Assembly (NCBI GenBank): GCA_019722365.1
Contig: JADFUC010000517.1
Span: 62,001 to 126,000 of the forward strand
Length of the DNA: 64,000 nt
Direction of reading: 5' to 3'
Source: Lithospermum erythrorhizon
Lineage: Eukaryota; Streptophyta; Magnoliopsida; Boraginales; Boraginaceae
The position numbers and the translations under genes are program-made. Below, in pieces: positions 1 to 11,800 of this stretch (the stretch's first letter is position 1; the number at the start of each line of letters is the position of its first letter). The notes below the pieces were generated by a model. That model was not told the DNA's origin. It searched no databases and saw nothing but the letters and a program-made list of their open reading frames with translations.

Positions 1-795
1 TGCGCAAGGTTCAACATGGTAATTCTAAGAGGTAATCTCCCCGTGAGACATGGAGTTATTTCGGTAGAGCGCGGTGTCCCAGCTACTTGATCTTTGAGAT
101 GAATAGAATGAAGGGCAATACCTTGCAGGCTAGGATCCGTCATGTATGCCATGTTGCCATGGCATGGGCACGATGTGTCTTATGCGCTAGTGTAACAAGA
201 AGTAGATGCAAACTAATCCGGTGAAAGCCGGATTGCGGTGAAGTGCGTCTTGAAGTATCTAGAAAAGAAGCCCAAAGATACTTTTCTTGGTATATATGGT
301 GGAGATGAGGAGTTAGCATTGACGAGTACGCGGCAGCGATTTTCAAGCGGCGAGAGAGCGACTATGGATTCCAGTCTGGGTATGGTTTCGTCTCAGCGGT
401 GGAAGCGGTATCTTGGAAGGTTCAATGATCTTGTTGCGATTCTACCCACAATGCGATGCATGCGCGGCGTGCGAAGCCGCTAAAGCATGTTGGATAAAAG
501 AAAGTTTGTGATCGAACTTGGTGTGGTACCTAGCATTGAGGGACAGGTGGGTTGCTTTGTGTGACGATCTCTTGGGGCGATAGCTCAGGCAGGAACCAGC
601 CATCACAAATCAGCTGCGTACTTTCGAGAGAAAGTATACTTTGATTAGAGATATGGCCATTAGAGGTGATGTCCAAAGTATGTGAAATGCAAGGCAATGA
701 CCCAATCGGCGATCAAGCCACTAAGTCGGGCAAAGCATGATGAGCATCACCGGCTTATGGAGTCTTGAAGCAGATGTCGCCGGTGGTGTTAGAGT
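1..795 (+). pseudogene. Copia retrotransposon pol 3' end (RNase H part), decayed
   Basis: Translation of pieces in different frames gives a recognisable copia RNase H region. One piece reads VKCVLKYLEKKPKDTFLGIY, then a gapped match to the block around the D-A-S and 'SWKSSKQ' motifs, then a stretch like 'AAKEAVWIKKFVSELGVVPSIEG', and near 590-720 a segment like the copia 'SHHKSKHI...RGDVKV...' end. No single frame stays open, because stops and single-base shifts occur about every 100-200 bases. The element enters from the left edge, so only the 3' end is visible. It is a relic and not an expressed gene. The family call rests on motif order, not on a database search. Confidence 0.75.
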
Positions 796-1602
796 TAAGT
801 AAGAAGTCAGGTAATATCTGACATTGTGTTATGTGAACAAGCATATTTGAATATTATTGCTTCTTTATATTTTTAATATATTTGTTTTGCTAATAATACA
901 TATGTTTAAATTTACATATAATATACATATAAATTATTATCCTCGATGAGTGAGTTAAATCTACATGTTGGTCTATGTTTTCTAGAGGTAACATGAGCTA
1001 ATTACGCCTGCTGGCTTTGAAACATAGGATAGCCAAAAGGCCTTGAATTCGGTCACGATAGTTAGAGGCGGCAAGCGTCGTATGGTAACATGGTGTTTTT
1101 GATTGGTAGATCAAGATTGATCACGTTAGCTGCGGAGACTAGAGAACAATACCGTGGGTTGCGGTATTTGGTGAGGTATGGCCAAGAAAGCGAATTCATA
1201 GAAGATATGTATATCTGTGTCCTATGACATTTGTTTAAGAATTTTAGGTTCGTCGATTCTTGAGCCCTACGATATATAACTATGCGTGTTATACAAGCTA
1301 TGTACTTTGACATGACCCAACGTGCTGCGCTTGGCGGGGGATTATAGCAATATTTGAAGTGAATGTAACGATGAATGTTGATATATAAGGAGGATTTGTC
1401 AGGTCCTTGATATCTGAGGAAAGATACCGAACTCTCAGCGCGGTTAGTGCTGGTTGGTTTATGGGGCCTTCATAAATGCTTATTCGATTAAATACTAAAG
1501 AGTAAAAGAAAGTTGTGGGTGTTTCATGGCCAGCTTCTTATAGTTAACCTACATTGAGAATCGTGATAAAGGTGTAGATAATCGTCGATGGCCAGTCGGG
1601 TG
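796..1602. other. Non-coding stretch between copia pol relic and LTR
   Basis: AT-rich DNA with no supported gene. It lies where 3' untranslated or LTR sequence of the preceding copia relic would be expected, but no clear LTR boundary or polypurine tract could be fixed. Small ORFs here have no recognisable composition or motif. Confidence 0.4.
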
Positions 1603-2560
1603 ATGGAAATCAATGAGGAATTGATTCCATTTATTATGCAAGATTCGACAATTGTGTATCAATTCATTTACGGTTGGGTTAAATGTGATTCTTAATTTAG
1701 TGTTCAACTTAGTAATTGTATATTACTGATGTGAGTTAAAGTAATTTAAGGAGGTTATGGCGATTCTTAGATCTTTTCGTGTCGTTATAATAATAGTAAT
1801 TGGTCGATTATTATTATTATACAACTTACTGCTCTCTGACGCAGAAGATTCGCTATGCCTCTGAGTGAAGGTTATATATTTCGTGTATGAAATCGAAAAC
1901 TGTATAATTGAGAAATGTATTTTTCGATTAAAAAGGGTTACGTTTTATGTAGAATATAGATTGAATAAATAGAATCAATTAAATAGTTATTTAATTGGTT
2001 GAGAGTAATTTAGTATTTATCAATAAATTGAAAAGATTATTGATATTGACTAGATACTATTTAATTAAGCTAATTAAATAGTTGACGTCTTGACTTCATT
2101 AGTGTCTTAACGAGCTAATAGAGTTAGCGAGTCAGTATCTTGCGGGTTCTTAACATCGAACTTTGTTTACTTTGTACATATAAGCAACTTTAGGGTTCAT
2201 GACATAAGTTTTGAAAAATCTTTTGCGTCAAAACCCTAAATTAGCCTTGCCTTGGCGAAATTCTCCAAGAATTTTTTCTTGGGTTTGGTTTTGTTAAATC
2301 GCTTGTTCTTAGCATCATCGGTTCTTGATTGGCCGCCTGCGGTGTGGACGACTAGAGATATCATACGATTGATATTGCTGACAAGGAGGCTGAAGGAAGT
2401 CAAATTAGCGTTGTGAATTTGAGCGTGTGGAGACTTTTAGTGGAATTTACTCGGCTACTGATGTAAGAATGCTACGTTTATTCGTATATTGTAAATATGT
2501 TTTTGTTTAATAATGTATTATGCGGCTTTAGATCACTTGGAATTATGAATTTGTACATTT
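1603..2560 (+). mobile_element. LTR-like repeat, same family as the one at the right edge
   Basis: The sequence from about 1605 to 1850 matches, in the same order, the sequence from about 62990 to 63200. Shared blocks include 'GGAAATCAAT', 'ACAATTGTGTATCAATTCAT', 'TTAAATGTGATTCTT', 'GTTATGGC' and 'GTCGTTATAATAA'. Weaker similarity continues to about 2560 against about 63900, including 'TTCATGACATA' and 'GTAAGAAT' followed by T-rich DNA. The conserved order over nearly 1 kb indicates two copies of one LTR family. The exact ends are not visible. Confidence 0.6.
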
Positions 2561-3261
2561 ATCTTTCATATATATTAGTTAAATATCGATACTTTAAAAT
2601 ATTTTCCCACTTAAAAAGCCACGATATAGGACTAGGTGTAGTGTAAAACATCCAAAAAATCTAAGGAACCACAATTCTAATGTATAGTACAAATATTGCA
2701 TAGGAATGTGTAGCTTTTGGAAGATTTAATTGTAAGATATAATATTTTAATAACGAGAGTGTAAAATGGTATCTGGTTTTTATGTAAAAAGTTAATAATT
2801 AATTTTTTAAATTGAGCTTTATTAATGAGAAATTTCTTGAGCGATCTTGTTAATTTTAAATAAGTACGTAGTATCTATCTTTGTCTGATCGCTCGCAGAT
2901 ATTAACTGAATGATACACTGAAACTTCTTAGCAATACAGCGAGCTCTTAGGCGCAATTTTCAGTATTTAAAATGCGTGGTAAATGGTATGTTTGTCTCTA
3001 ACCTTCTATTTAAAAAATATGGAGGCCAAGAGTATATGAAATTAAAATAAAGCCCTACTTAAGCTTTTCTTATTTGCTTGCATCCTTGAGTGGTACCCAC
3101 TAGCCAAAAGGGTGTTCCTTTGACAAATGCAATCACCATGAACAAATAATTATAGTAAGCATAATATGATTTATGATGGAATAGTTGGAAATTCAGATTA
3201 ACAATGAATGTGGAGAAGCTATGTCAACCATCAAGATTCTCCTCTTAAGGTTGTTGGAGAA
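2561..3261. other. AT-rich intergenic DNA, nothing recognised
   Basis: No ORF, repeat pair or transposon terminus could be supported in this stretch. Confidence 0.4.
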
Positions 3262-3396
3262 AGGGGGACAGGGGTGTGAGGGGACAGAGGTGGGCTGTAG
3301 GTGGGGAGACAGTTGTGGGGGTTGGTGGTGCGGTGGGGGGGTAGAGTGTGATGTAGAATTTGCTGGGGTGGTGGGGGTAGGGGAGGTGGGGTGTGT
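3262..3396 (+). repeat. G-rich, G-quadruplex-prone tract
   Basis: About 135 bases are almost pure G/T/A on the plus strand with very many runs of three to seven G, such as GGGGG, GGGG and GGGGGGG, separated by one to about ten bases. The flanks are strongly AT-rich. Many sets of four G-runs fit a G-quadruplex pattern. The proline-rich translation of the opposite strand is a by-product of the C-rich complement and not a gene. Confidence 0.75.
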
Positions 3397-3723
3397 TGTA
3401 TAAGAAGGGTGTGTGAGTTTATTTTTAGTCATATATTTTTAGTCTACTATAGTATTAGGGATAAAATAATCGTTTCGATTAATAACATGGTCGTTTATTT
3501 GTGTATTTTAGGAGTGATATAGTCGTTCATTTGTATTTTAGTGAAAATTAGATCTGAGGAGATTAGAGTGTACAGGCGAGAAAAAGAAAGTTCAGAGGGC
3601 TGCCCAATAATAGTTCAGGGGGTGTCTAGATAAGATAGATAATAAAGAGAAGCATATAAAAATTAGGCTACCGTAGTTCGAGGAAGCATATAACTAAATA
3701 AAGGCCTTTAAATTTGATAAAGT

Positions 3724-4060
3724 GATATGAGAATATTATGAAAATATTATGGATATGCTTGTCCTTAAAGAAAGGAGATGAGCACAGCTTTAGAAATATT
3801 ATGTTTAACTTTTTTTAAGTTCTTTTATTCAGCAGTAATTCTTTTAGCTACATGTTATATATTTAGGCGCATAAATGAATCTTTGGTTGTATTGTATCAC
3901 AATAGCAATAATGATGCATGTGCATGATAAAATAATTATAAGCACATGCATTATTATGCTTTGTCTTTTACTTTGTTCTTGGTTATATTTATAACGATTA
4001 TTAACGATCAATTTCTCGACTAAGGTCCTTCAAATTTAGGTGTGAGATTTTTATTATTAA
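3724..4060 (+). repeat. Left LTR of the 3.7-9.3 kb copia element (approximate)
   Basis: Matches the right LTR at 8939-9260 in several ordered blocks. The blocks 'AAATATTATGGATAT' and 'AAGAAAGGAGATGA' lie about 40 bases apart in both copies. The LTRs are diverged by insertions and deletions, so the insertion is old. The 3' boundary is uncertain. Confidence 0.55.
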
Positions 4061-4120
4061 TTTTGAATATATGAGAATGATATATGTAATTAGCAATTAA
4101 AACTTTTGATATATTTTGCT

Positions 4121-4206
4121 TTTGTTTAATATGCGAAGTTAGTTAAATACCTTCAGTTTAATATGCAAAGTTAGTTAAATCTACTTCAGTTTAATATGCA
4201 AAGTTT
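4121..4206 (+). repeat. Tandem repeat, about 34 bp x 2.5
   Basis: The unit 'TTTAATATGCAAAGTTAGTT' with short flanks occurs three times in succession with one or two changes per copy. A further direct repeat of an 'AATCAATATTGAATGAGTT' block lies at about 4368 and 4441. Both are in the leader region of the copia element. Confidence 0.7.
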
Positions 4207-5586
4207 GTAATATATTTACATCGATGATGTATGTAAAGGTTTGTTTAATCGCAAATCTTTAGGGTTAAATAATTTAGTAAAGCTTTAATATATTTCGCAT
4301 TGTTTAATCTTAAATATATTTCGGATTGTTTAATCTTCTGGTTTATTTGATTGAATCTTAGTAACCATTAATCAATATTGAATGAGTTAGTGGTCCAACT
4401 CTCGTGCAATGAGTTAATATGATCAAGATTATTATTATTATTAATCAATATTGAATGAGTTTCTAATGGATGTTAACGTGAACATTCTTCGTCTTCCTTG
4501 TGTGGAGTGTTTTTCGAGAAAAATATAAGAAGAATTTGAGGATTGCCAAGACAAATTACGAAGTAAATGTATATGGTAGTGAAGGAGGACTATAGAAATT
4601 ATAAATAAATGAATATTGAAGAGATCGTGGAAAATTTTGAGTGCTTGAGAACTAACATGAAAGGTTGTTCGCCTCGGCCCGATCTTGGTAATTATGAAGG
4701 GGTTAACATGTGGAGCATTCTGCCGTAGAAGTTATGTGGCTATATAGAAACTTTCTCAAATCTGTTCTTATGCATCGTTAAAAATTATGTGAATTAAGCT
4801 ATTCTTAATCGCGTCGGTGCATTAGTAAGTAGAACGCCCTTCGGGACTATGTGTTATATTTCGGATGGGAGTAACTTTTAGTGCATAGGCGAGAAGTCGG
4901 TTGAGCACTTTGGGACCGTCAACGATCATATGCTTTGTTGGTTGCCATCATGTCCGGATATATAAGCAACGTCGAGGAGATTGAGATAAACACCATGGTT
5001 AAAGTTTGAGCTCTTGCAGGTAAGGTAATGGCGTACCACGTATTTCCACGATAATGTAACTGAACAATTGATCTTTTCTCATCTTCAGTTCACGAGGATC
5101 CTTTTGAAAAAGTGTATATCTATTTTTTGTTTCGGTGTGTTTGATTTATCAATAATGGTTAACAAACTATAATCAATTTTTTAATTTTAAATGTTACTAC
5201 CGTTGTATAATGAGAACAATGAATTTCAATGGGGTTTGGTGTTGTGATTATAAATATGCAGGCTAATTTTGGCGAGAAAGATTTGATATTTAAAAGCGAA
5301 TCGTTGTGTAGCACTTTATCTTTCTGGGAATTTACCGGTGTATGATTTTCGATTCCGATAGGATTCTGGCAAACAAATGGATAAAGGAGAAATATGCTGC
5401 GAGATGAGTGAAACAACCATTACCGTCCTAAAGATAAGAAATATTTTCTTATTTGATACTTATGGCTTGAAGTGTTATTGACTATCGGGTAGTCTGAAGT
5501 GATTGAAGCTGCGGAAGAGCTATATGTATTCCACGAGGAAGGAACACAATTTATATTAAAGATGCCGCTGCAATTCCTCTAAGTCT

Positions 5587-6057
5587 CAAAGAAACTTAAT
5601 CACTTTCAAAGACATACGCCAAAATGGCTATCACATTGAGACGACAAGCATAATATCTGGTAAAAAGACCATGTTAGAAAAGTTACCAGCGTTGTCATGT
5701 GGGTTGTACTACACGCATATTTCTAGTATAGAAACACATGTTCTATCAAACCAGAAGTTTGAGAATCGTGATGAGTTTATTGTTTGGCATGATCGGTTAG
5801 GCCATCGCGGATCAACTATGATGCGAAAAATAATTGAAAACTCTCTTGGACACCCATTGAAGAGTCGAAAAATTCTTCAGTCGAAAGAATTTGAATGTGT
5901 TGCATGTTCTCAAGGTAAACTCATTGCTCGGGCACTTCACCAAAAAAGGTCGGAAATGAATCTCCAAATTCTTAGAGCATGCTTTCTGAGTGATATGTGT
6001 GGGCGATACATCTTGTATGTGTTATTTGATAGTCGCCTTGTCATCCAAGAAAGATAG
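5587..6057 (+). pseudogene. Copia GAG-pre-integrase domain, last intact piece
   Basis: The frame opening at 5671 reads through a GAG-pre-integrase domain. A His in WHDRLGHRG is followed about 40 residues later by the zinc-binding C-x2-C of 'CVACSQGK', which is the HHCC zinc finger at the start of copia integrase. Upstream, 5590-5670 continues the same protein in another frame, with 'SGKKTMLEKLPAL'-like sequence across the junction. This 128-codon stretch is the longest uninterrupted part of the element. It ends by frameshift into the integrase region. Confidence 0.8.
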
Positions 6058-6850
6058 TGCGCATGTATCCTATTGTCTACTCGTAACTTTTGGCGTTTTG
6101 CGAGACCTCACTGCCTAATCATTCGACTAAGGACACATTTCGATTATCCAATCAAGAAGATATGGCTTGATAATGCACGTGAGTTTACCTCAACTTTTAA
6201 TAATGTGCTTACTCGGTGGAAGTGATAATGAACATCTGGCAGAACATGTTCATACAAAATGGTCTTGCAGATATTTATTATCTTCAATTGATAGCGAACT
6301 ATTACCATGAAAGCGAAACTAGAGTCTTGTTGAGGCCTTATCTTTGCATGCGTGACACTTGTTATGTCAGGCCAACAGTTATCCTCTATTTTATCACTTT
6401 CTGATTCATTTCGAGATTACGACAGCAATATTTCGTCTAAGAATATTTGGGGAAGTGCGGTATATGTCTATTACTTTGCCATGCTTAGCGCTAAGATGGA
6501 ATCTTTCAGGAGGTTGAAAGAATTATGTTGGTTTGGTCTATCAATAATAAAGTATTTGAAACCTTGCTTGGGAGACGTATTCTTGCTTTCGATTTCAGCG
6601 GTGTCACTTCGAATCACACTTCCGGAAATAGGGAAGAATAAGCGGTAGAAATATTAAGTTGGAATAGAATTATCATTAACCTCTTGCTCTTGATCCTCGT
6701 ACAAAACAATGTGAACTAGAAGTTCAAAATGAATTCATTTACAAGACGCTAATAAAGCTGTCAAATGCTTTAGCGACCCAGGTGTGACTAAATCACACAC
6801 ATACTAAGTACGCAAATATTCCGTCGAGTGATGTTGAAGGACTGATAGTA
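6058..6850 (+). pseudogene. Copia integrase core relic
   Basis: Scattered frames keep the order of a copia integrase. Near 6130-6200 there is a segment like 'IRLRTHF...IKKIWLDNAREFTSTFN', covering the second catalytic Asp region. Near 6235-6310 comes 'MFIQNGLADI..LQLIA', which corresponds to the catalytic Glu region of the family. Near 6440-6600 comes 'IWGSAVYV...GDVF'. Several frame changes and stops separate the pieces. Confidence 0.65.
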
Positions 6851-8140
6851 TTCTTGAATGAGTGCAAAAGCCTTTGAAGTGTGTGGTAGACGATCGGTTC
6901 AAAATAAAGATCACAGAAAAAAGAAAATGAAGCGATCGCCATATATGGTCGAAGAGGATACAAATACCCGAAGAATATTTCATATGGCGATGAATTTGGT
7001 TCAGAAGAACTTGGTACTTGAAATTAGTAGCAATGAAAGAGAGAAATTGGATAAATTATTTATGAGTGGGATCTTGATGGAACGAAATAGAGATACGTCG
7101 GCGATAAATTCTGTATAATATAAGCGGCCGGAATGTGATAGTGAAAATAGGGGATCATGAACTAAAGTGTCTGTAGATGAATGCAAATCTGCAGGAATGA
7201 TTGGCCAAAATAGAAAAAGAAGCGTCCAGTCGAATTGAGAAATCATTTGAACCTTGGTGGTTTTGGACTGGCAGTCCATACAACGGTGTAAACGATTAAG
7301 GATATAAATGGGTATTGTGCAAAAAGCCAGAAATGAAAATGGTGAAATTATTATTGGTATAAGCAAGGCTGTGAGATTTTATGGCTAGCATTGATTACGA
7401 GGAGACATATTCTACGGTGGTGGATCTGGCTTCTGCCCCCGATATTTAATTAATGCATTTATGAAGGACTCGATTTGGGCCAATAGGCGTTGTCTAACTT
7501 ATCCCATATAGTGGGTTGTCATTTATATGAAATCCCAGGAAGGATTACATTTGCACAGCCATGAGTTTCAGGATTACCGAGAACAATTTTCAAATAATAA
7601 AATTGAATAAGTCCTTATACGGATTCTGCTTGATACGGGCGAATGTGGTATAATCGCTGAAGTGAATGTTAACCAAAAGGGTTATAAAATGATCTTCGTG
7701 TCCTCGCATTTTTCATGAAGAAAAAATCGAGGAAAAAGAGTTTGTAATAATTAGGTTTATGTTGATGACTTAAATATAGTTGGAACTCTGAAGAACATCC
7801 AAAGGCGTAAGCTGCTTGAAAAAGGAATTTGAGATGAAGATCTCGTGGGACAAATAAAGTTTGTCTTTGGAATTTGCAAATAGATCACTTGAGTAAAGGA
7901 ATATTTGTATGCCAGCTTATGTGAGGTCTTAAACAATTTCTTATGGATAAGTCATATCCAATTGGCGCCCGATGGTTGTGAGGTGAACAAAGACCCATTG
8001 AAGCCTAGAGAAAATAATAAAGAACTACTTGGTCTGAAGTCACGCTATTTAAGTCTTTATTAGACAATATCTTGCAGTCATCTGAGACCAAAATATATCA
8101 TTTGTTGTTAATCCCCATGCTTGAGATATAGTTACGCGCC
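6851..8140 (+). pseudogene. Copia linker and reverse transcriptase relic
   Basis: At 6890-7110 the linker between integrase and RT can be read ('MVEEDTNTRRIFHMAMNLVQ'). From about 7190 fragments follow the RT order. They include a lysine-rich entry motif, 'AIDYEETYS' near 7390-7410, YxxG-type spacing near 7610-7700, and a remnant of the catalytic 'YVDDL' box near 7750-7775, where the DNA reads as Y-V-D-D-L after one frame correction. The downstream 'ECLKKEFEMKDLG' part is near 7810-7850. Stops and frameshifts are frequent. Confidence 0.65.
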
Positions 8141-8735
8141 AACTTCGAGGCATTGGAATGGAGTTAAACAAATCGCCGATCTTAGAGGAGTACGATAGAT
8201 ATGGGATTGTTATTCGAATCTGCCTCCGAGTGGAGCTAATTGGATATCTTTGATGCGGGATGTCTGCGTACGTCCCGTAATGGAATATCCTGTGGATATT
8301 TATTCAGCAGTGGTAGAGCGGCTTCCCATTTATGGCGATCCCATGGAAATAAACTATTTTCGCTACAAGTAGAAATATTGGCAATACAAAGCGAAGTCGT
8401 GAATGTGTTTAACTAAGCGTGATCATCGTATCAAAATGCGTATGGATTATTATAGAAAAATTGATAGGCAGCGCGTATGAAGATAATTGGCCATGTATTG
8501 CTTAGTTAAATGAAGGATATATCGAAAGGAGGTAGAACAAAAGCGTATTTTGCAAAATTATTGCTTAAGCTAAGCTGATCTTGAAAGAATGGTGAAAATC
8601 GATGTCAACCAATTCGTCTTTGTGATAATTTGGCTTGAATATATTCATTAAATCATTTCCGCTTACCGATATTGAAAAAGTTATCCAGCGGACTACGTCG
8701 ATAATGGATGTCAGTGATGTGTCATGAGGAGGATT
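8141..8735 (+). pseudogene. Copia RNase H relic
   Basis: Starts at a readable 'APTSRHWNGVKQIADLRGTI'-type sequence (about 8138-8200). It continues through a 'DAG' aspartate at about 8253 and later frames that match the C-terminal part of copia pol. It ends before the polypurine tract and the 3' LTR. No frame is open. Confidence 0.6.
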
Positions 8736-8938
8736 AATGCAGCACGTTGTCTTTCTTTTTTCTTGTCGAGTTTTTTGTTGAAATGAGTTTTATTGATAAG
8801 ATTTTTAATGAGCTGACATTATATCGTATGTTGAGAATAATCATTTCTTTTTTAAACCCATTTTGGATTTTATACCCAGACGGGGTTTCACAGTAAGATT
8901 TTAACGGGACATATTTTTGTTAATTAGGCATCCGAGAG

Positions 8939-9260
8939 TGTTATGGAAATATTATGGATATACATGCAAGAAAGGAGATGACTTTAACTTAGGAAGGCTA
9001 TTAGGTTTCTTACTTTTAAGTTAACTTTGTGTAGTAATTCTTTTGTATATTATATTATTGGAAGTATAAATAAACATTCGTTATATTGGCCTTCTTAATA
9101 GCAAATTCTGAAGTAATAAAAATAATTACTCGCTTGTCCCCAATATTATCTTTGTCTTTTACTTTGTTCTTTGTTATATTTATAACAAAGAAATAAATTT
9201 TCAGGAAAATTTTATGAGTAATATAATGTAAATGCTCTAATAAAACGTAAGCAAATAGCA
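8939..9260 (+). repeat. Right LTR of the copia element
   Basis: Begins TGTTATGG directly after a short purine stretch and matches the left LTR in ordered blocks. A related but separate fragment ('AGTATGGATATATATAGGT', then 'AAGAAAGGGAGAGAC') recurs at about 9890-9930, which points to another, older copy. Confidence 0.6.
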
Positions 9261-9583
9261 TGCCAATGTAATTATAGATTATACGAGATGAATTAGTCGA
9301 GATAACATAATTAGCAAAACAAAAATAACCAATAAAAGAGATTAATCACAGTTAACAAACACAAAGATAAATCATCAATGATGCTTCCTTTGTCTCCACT
9401 TGAGTCACAGTAGATATGCATGATTTCATGTATCCAATAATCTTGAAAAACGAAAAGAAGATTGAAAAGTTTGGCCGTACAATACCCCCATGTGACAATA
9501 GTTTCTTGATTATTAAATGCCCATTTGACTACATATAAGCAGCTTTAGCATCAAAAGTCCAGGCGAAAAAGGACAACTGAGTC

Positions 9584-9621
<38 letters not shown>
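9584..9621 (+). repeat. (AAT)n microsatellite
   Basis: About 12-13 uninterrupted AAT/ATA units, in a non-coding stretch (9261-9880) where nothing else was recognised. Confidence 0.95.
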
Positions 9622-9622
<1 letters not shown>

Positions 9623-9974
9623 CATAAATTCCTACATAGTTGTTAGTATGTTAAATAATTAATTAAATATGTATGCTTGAAAATCTTGAATTACATAAAT
9701 ATTATATATATGTAAAATAAAACATAATTGTATTGGCTTGTCATCGGTAATTTAGAAGCATTGAATATCCTTAGGATAGATTATTAAGCCAAAACTACTT
9801 GATTGTAAAAGAAAGGTTTCATAACTGCATAAATCTCTTTTTGTATGTTTGATAAATATTATTTGTATAAAGTATGGGTAGATGGAGAATAGTATGGATA
9901 TATATAGGTAAGAAAGGGAGAGACACATTTCAGTGCTTAAATCATAATTCTCATAATGCTTATCATCAAGCTAA

Positions 9975-10125
9975 TAATGTAAAAATTGTAACTTTCATGC
10001 CGGTTATAACGGTTTTGCAATATTAATATGATAATAAATATCCCTCTTAATGATCATGTGAGGAAAATTGTCTTTTAGTATAATAATATTATTACATTTG
10101 ATAATATTTTACATTCTCTGATTTA
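9975..10125 (+). repeat. Direct repeat, copy 1 (LTR-like)
   Basis: A block beginning 'ATGTAAAAATTGTAACTTT' and containing 'GGTTATAACGGTTT' and 'GATATTAATATGATAATAA'-like sequence is followed by a 'TAATAATATTATTAC' block. The same blocks recur in the same order at 11650-11800. The spacing suggests the ends of a short LTR element or two solo LTR pieces. Confidence 0.65.
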
Positions 10126-10450
10126 TAGGAGGATACATTATAATTTTTATCCCAACAACGTAAGGCGGCGCATGATAATGGCTGCTCATTGTGTATAGTT
10201 ACCGTAAGTGCCTTGACTAATCGAGGTTTTCAATGAGGTAATTGCGTGCACATATTAATTTTGTAACATGTTTACTTAAAGTGTACTAGCGTTGATAACT
10301 TGCGTAAATTTGGCGAAGTAAATGAGAGTAACGTAATGAATTAAGATTGGTGTGCGAATAATATATTTTTGTTATCAATTCTTTTTAGACATAGGGTATA
10401 CATATCATAAATGAAATGACAGATGTTAAAAATTTATTAAGAGTAAAAAA

Positions 10451-10633
10451 TTGTTATATATGAATGCAGATAAACGGCCGAAGATAGATGATAGTGAGGC
10501 CTCCATGAGCCGCGTACTTTCACTTATGTCTACAAGGTGCTGGGTAGTGTTTTGTGTCTCAATACTTATAAGTTTGTCTTTATTGATTCAGCAAACAATT
10601 TTCTTTATTCTTATTGATAATGATAATATTTGA
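10451..10633 (+). other. Small ORF in repeat interior, unlikely gene
   Basis: A 60-codon ORF with a hydrophobic C-terminal half, located between the two copies of a direct repeat. It has no recognisable family and no intron signals. It is recorded only because the 9975-11800 unit has no other coding content, so it is probably chance. Confidence 0.15.
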
Positions 10634-10772
10634 AACTTGATTTAAATAATGCTTTGAGAAGAAAGGTTGCGGTTTCGTTGTCACCAGTAGATGATTAATG
10701 GCTGAGAGATGAAATTAAGCGTCAAGCTGAACAAAAATTTCAACCCGTTTCTGAATAGAAACCATAATAATA

Positions 10773-10966
10773 TGGTGGGCCGGCATCTCGAGATTTTAGG
10801 CTTCGCCGTGATATTACCTCCACATAAGAGATGCCACATGTAATGTGGGGCAAAATTTGATTTTGGCCTTAGTAGCTGTCTTCAAATTAACAGGCCATCG
10901 TGGTGGATCCGGCATCTCGGATTTTGGGCAGCAATGATGTGCTATCCACATAAGAGATGTAGCGTA
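10773..10966 (+). repeat. Tandem duplication of an 80-bp unit
   Basis: The block 'GGCATCTCG', 'GATTTT(A/G)GGC', 'CCACATAAGAGATG' occurs at about 10773-10852 and again at about 10900-10966 with small gaps. It lies inside the unit bounded by the 9975 and 11650 repeats. No function is visible. Confidence 0.6.
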
Positions 10967-11649
10967 GCCAAAGTGCAAACCCAAGTGTCAGAGGACATCA
11001 GCCGAGATTTGAATCGAATAACCCCGATCAATGTGGGTGATCCCCAATTTTGATATGTGACGTATAATTATTATTCCTTTGGGTATCTCAATAATTTCTT
11101 TGTAGCTTTCCGATTGTACAATCTACGGGTTGCTTTGAAATCTTCCAAGTAATCCATGATATAAGTGCATCTTTAAGATGTATTCTTCGAAGCAAGTCTG
11201 TCTCATGCTGCAGTGGAACTGACTGGAGAACAATAGTCCATGCAAATCTCTCGAGGACATGTCGATATATGCGAGATAATCACTGCAAAGTCGCTGTGAT
11301 ACATCGCGGAGATATTTTTATCCGTCAGCGTAGGGAAGCTTCTCGTATCTTTCATGTCGAAAGTTGTTTGAGAGATAATCCTTTGTTTCATAACCAACAT
11401 GATTGACTCTGGCCAAATAAAATGTAAACATGCAAAATCAAAAATATGAACTTGCTCCCAAGAATTTGAGGCATATCTGAGTATTATATTTTTAAATTGA
11501 AATCGAAAGAAGTAATGATTTCATGAAATTTTAGGCTCCCCGTTGTCGGGAAGCTTGTTTGGCAATAAATTGATTTATTAAGTTTGCGAGACCATGTCTT
11601 CGCATCCCTTGATTTGTGAAGCGACCGGTTATGTAGCAATGCTTGTTTA

Positions 11650-11800
11650 TGGTAATAATGTAAATATTTGTAACTTTTGTAGCAGTTATAACGGTTTCGC
11701 GATATTAATATGATAATAAGCATCTCTTATGTGTATTATTAATGAGAAAAGAATTTAAATATTTTTAAAATAATAATAATATTATTACGTTTAAAAATAA
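11650..11800 (+). repeat. Direct repeat, copy 2 (LTR-like)
   Basis: Partner of 9975-10125, with the same ordered blocks 'GTAACTTT', 'GTTATAACGGTTT' and 'GATATTAATATGATAATAA'. The two copies delimit about 1.7 kb without a coding region, so this could be a terminal-repeat element in miniature or an LTR pair with deleted interior. Confidence 0.65.

Larger units (their letters stand above)
3724..9260 (+). mobile_element. Decayed near full-length Ty1/copia retrotransposon
   Basis: Two related sequences bracket a copia coding region. The left one (about 3724-4060) and the right one (about 8939-9260) share, in order, 'AAATATTATGGATAT', 'AAGAAAGGAGATGA', 'CAGTAATTCTTTT'-like and 'TTTTACTTTGTTCTT' blocks, as LTRs do. 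The right copy starts TGTTATGG after the purine stretch GAGAG, as expected after a polypurine tract. Between them lie, in copia order, GAG-pre-integrase, integrase, linker, reverse transcriptase and RNase H remains on the plus strand. All domains carry stops and frameshifts, so the element cannot move by itself. The primer-binding site and target duplication were not found. Confidence 0.75.

Noticed and set aside
3193..3432. Pro-rich 79-residue ORF on the minus strand
   Set aside because: It is the complement of the G-rich tract. The composition explains the open frame, and there are no conserved motifs.
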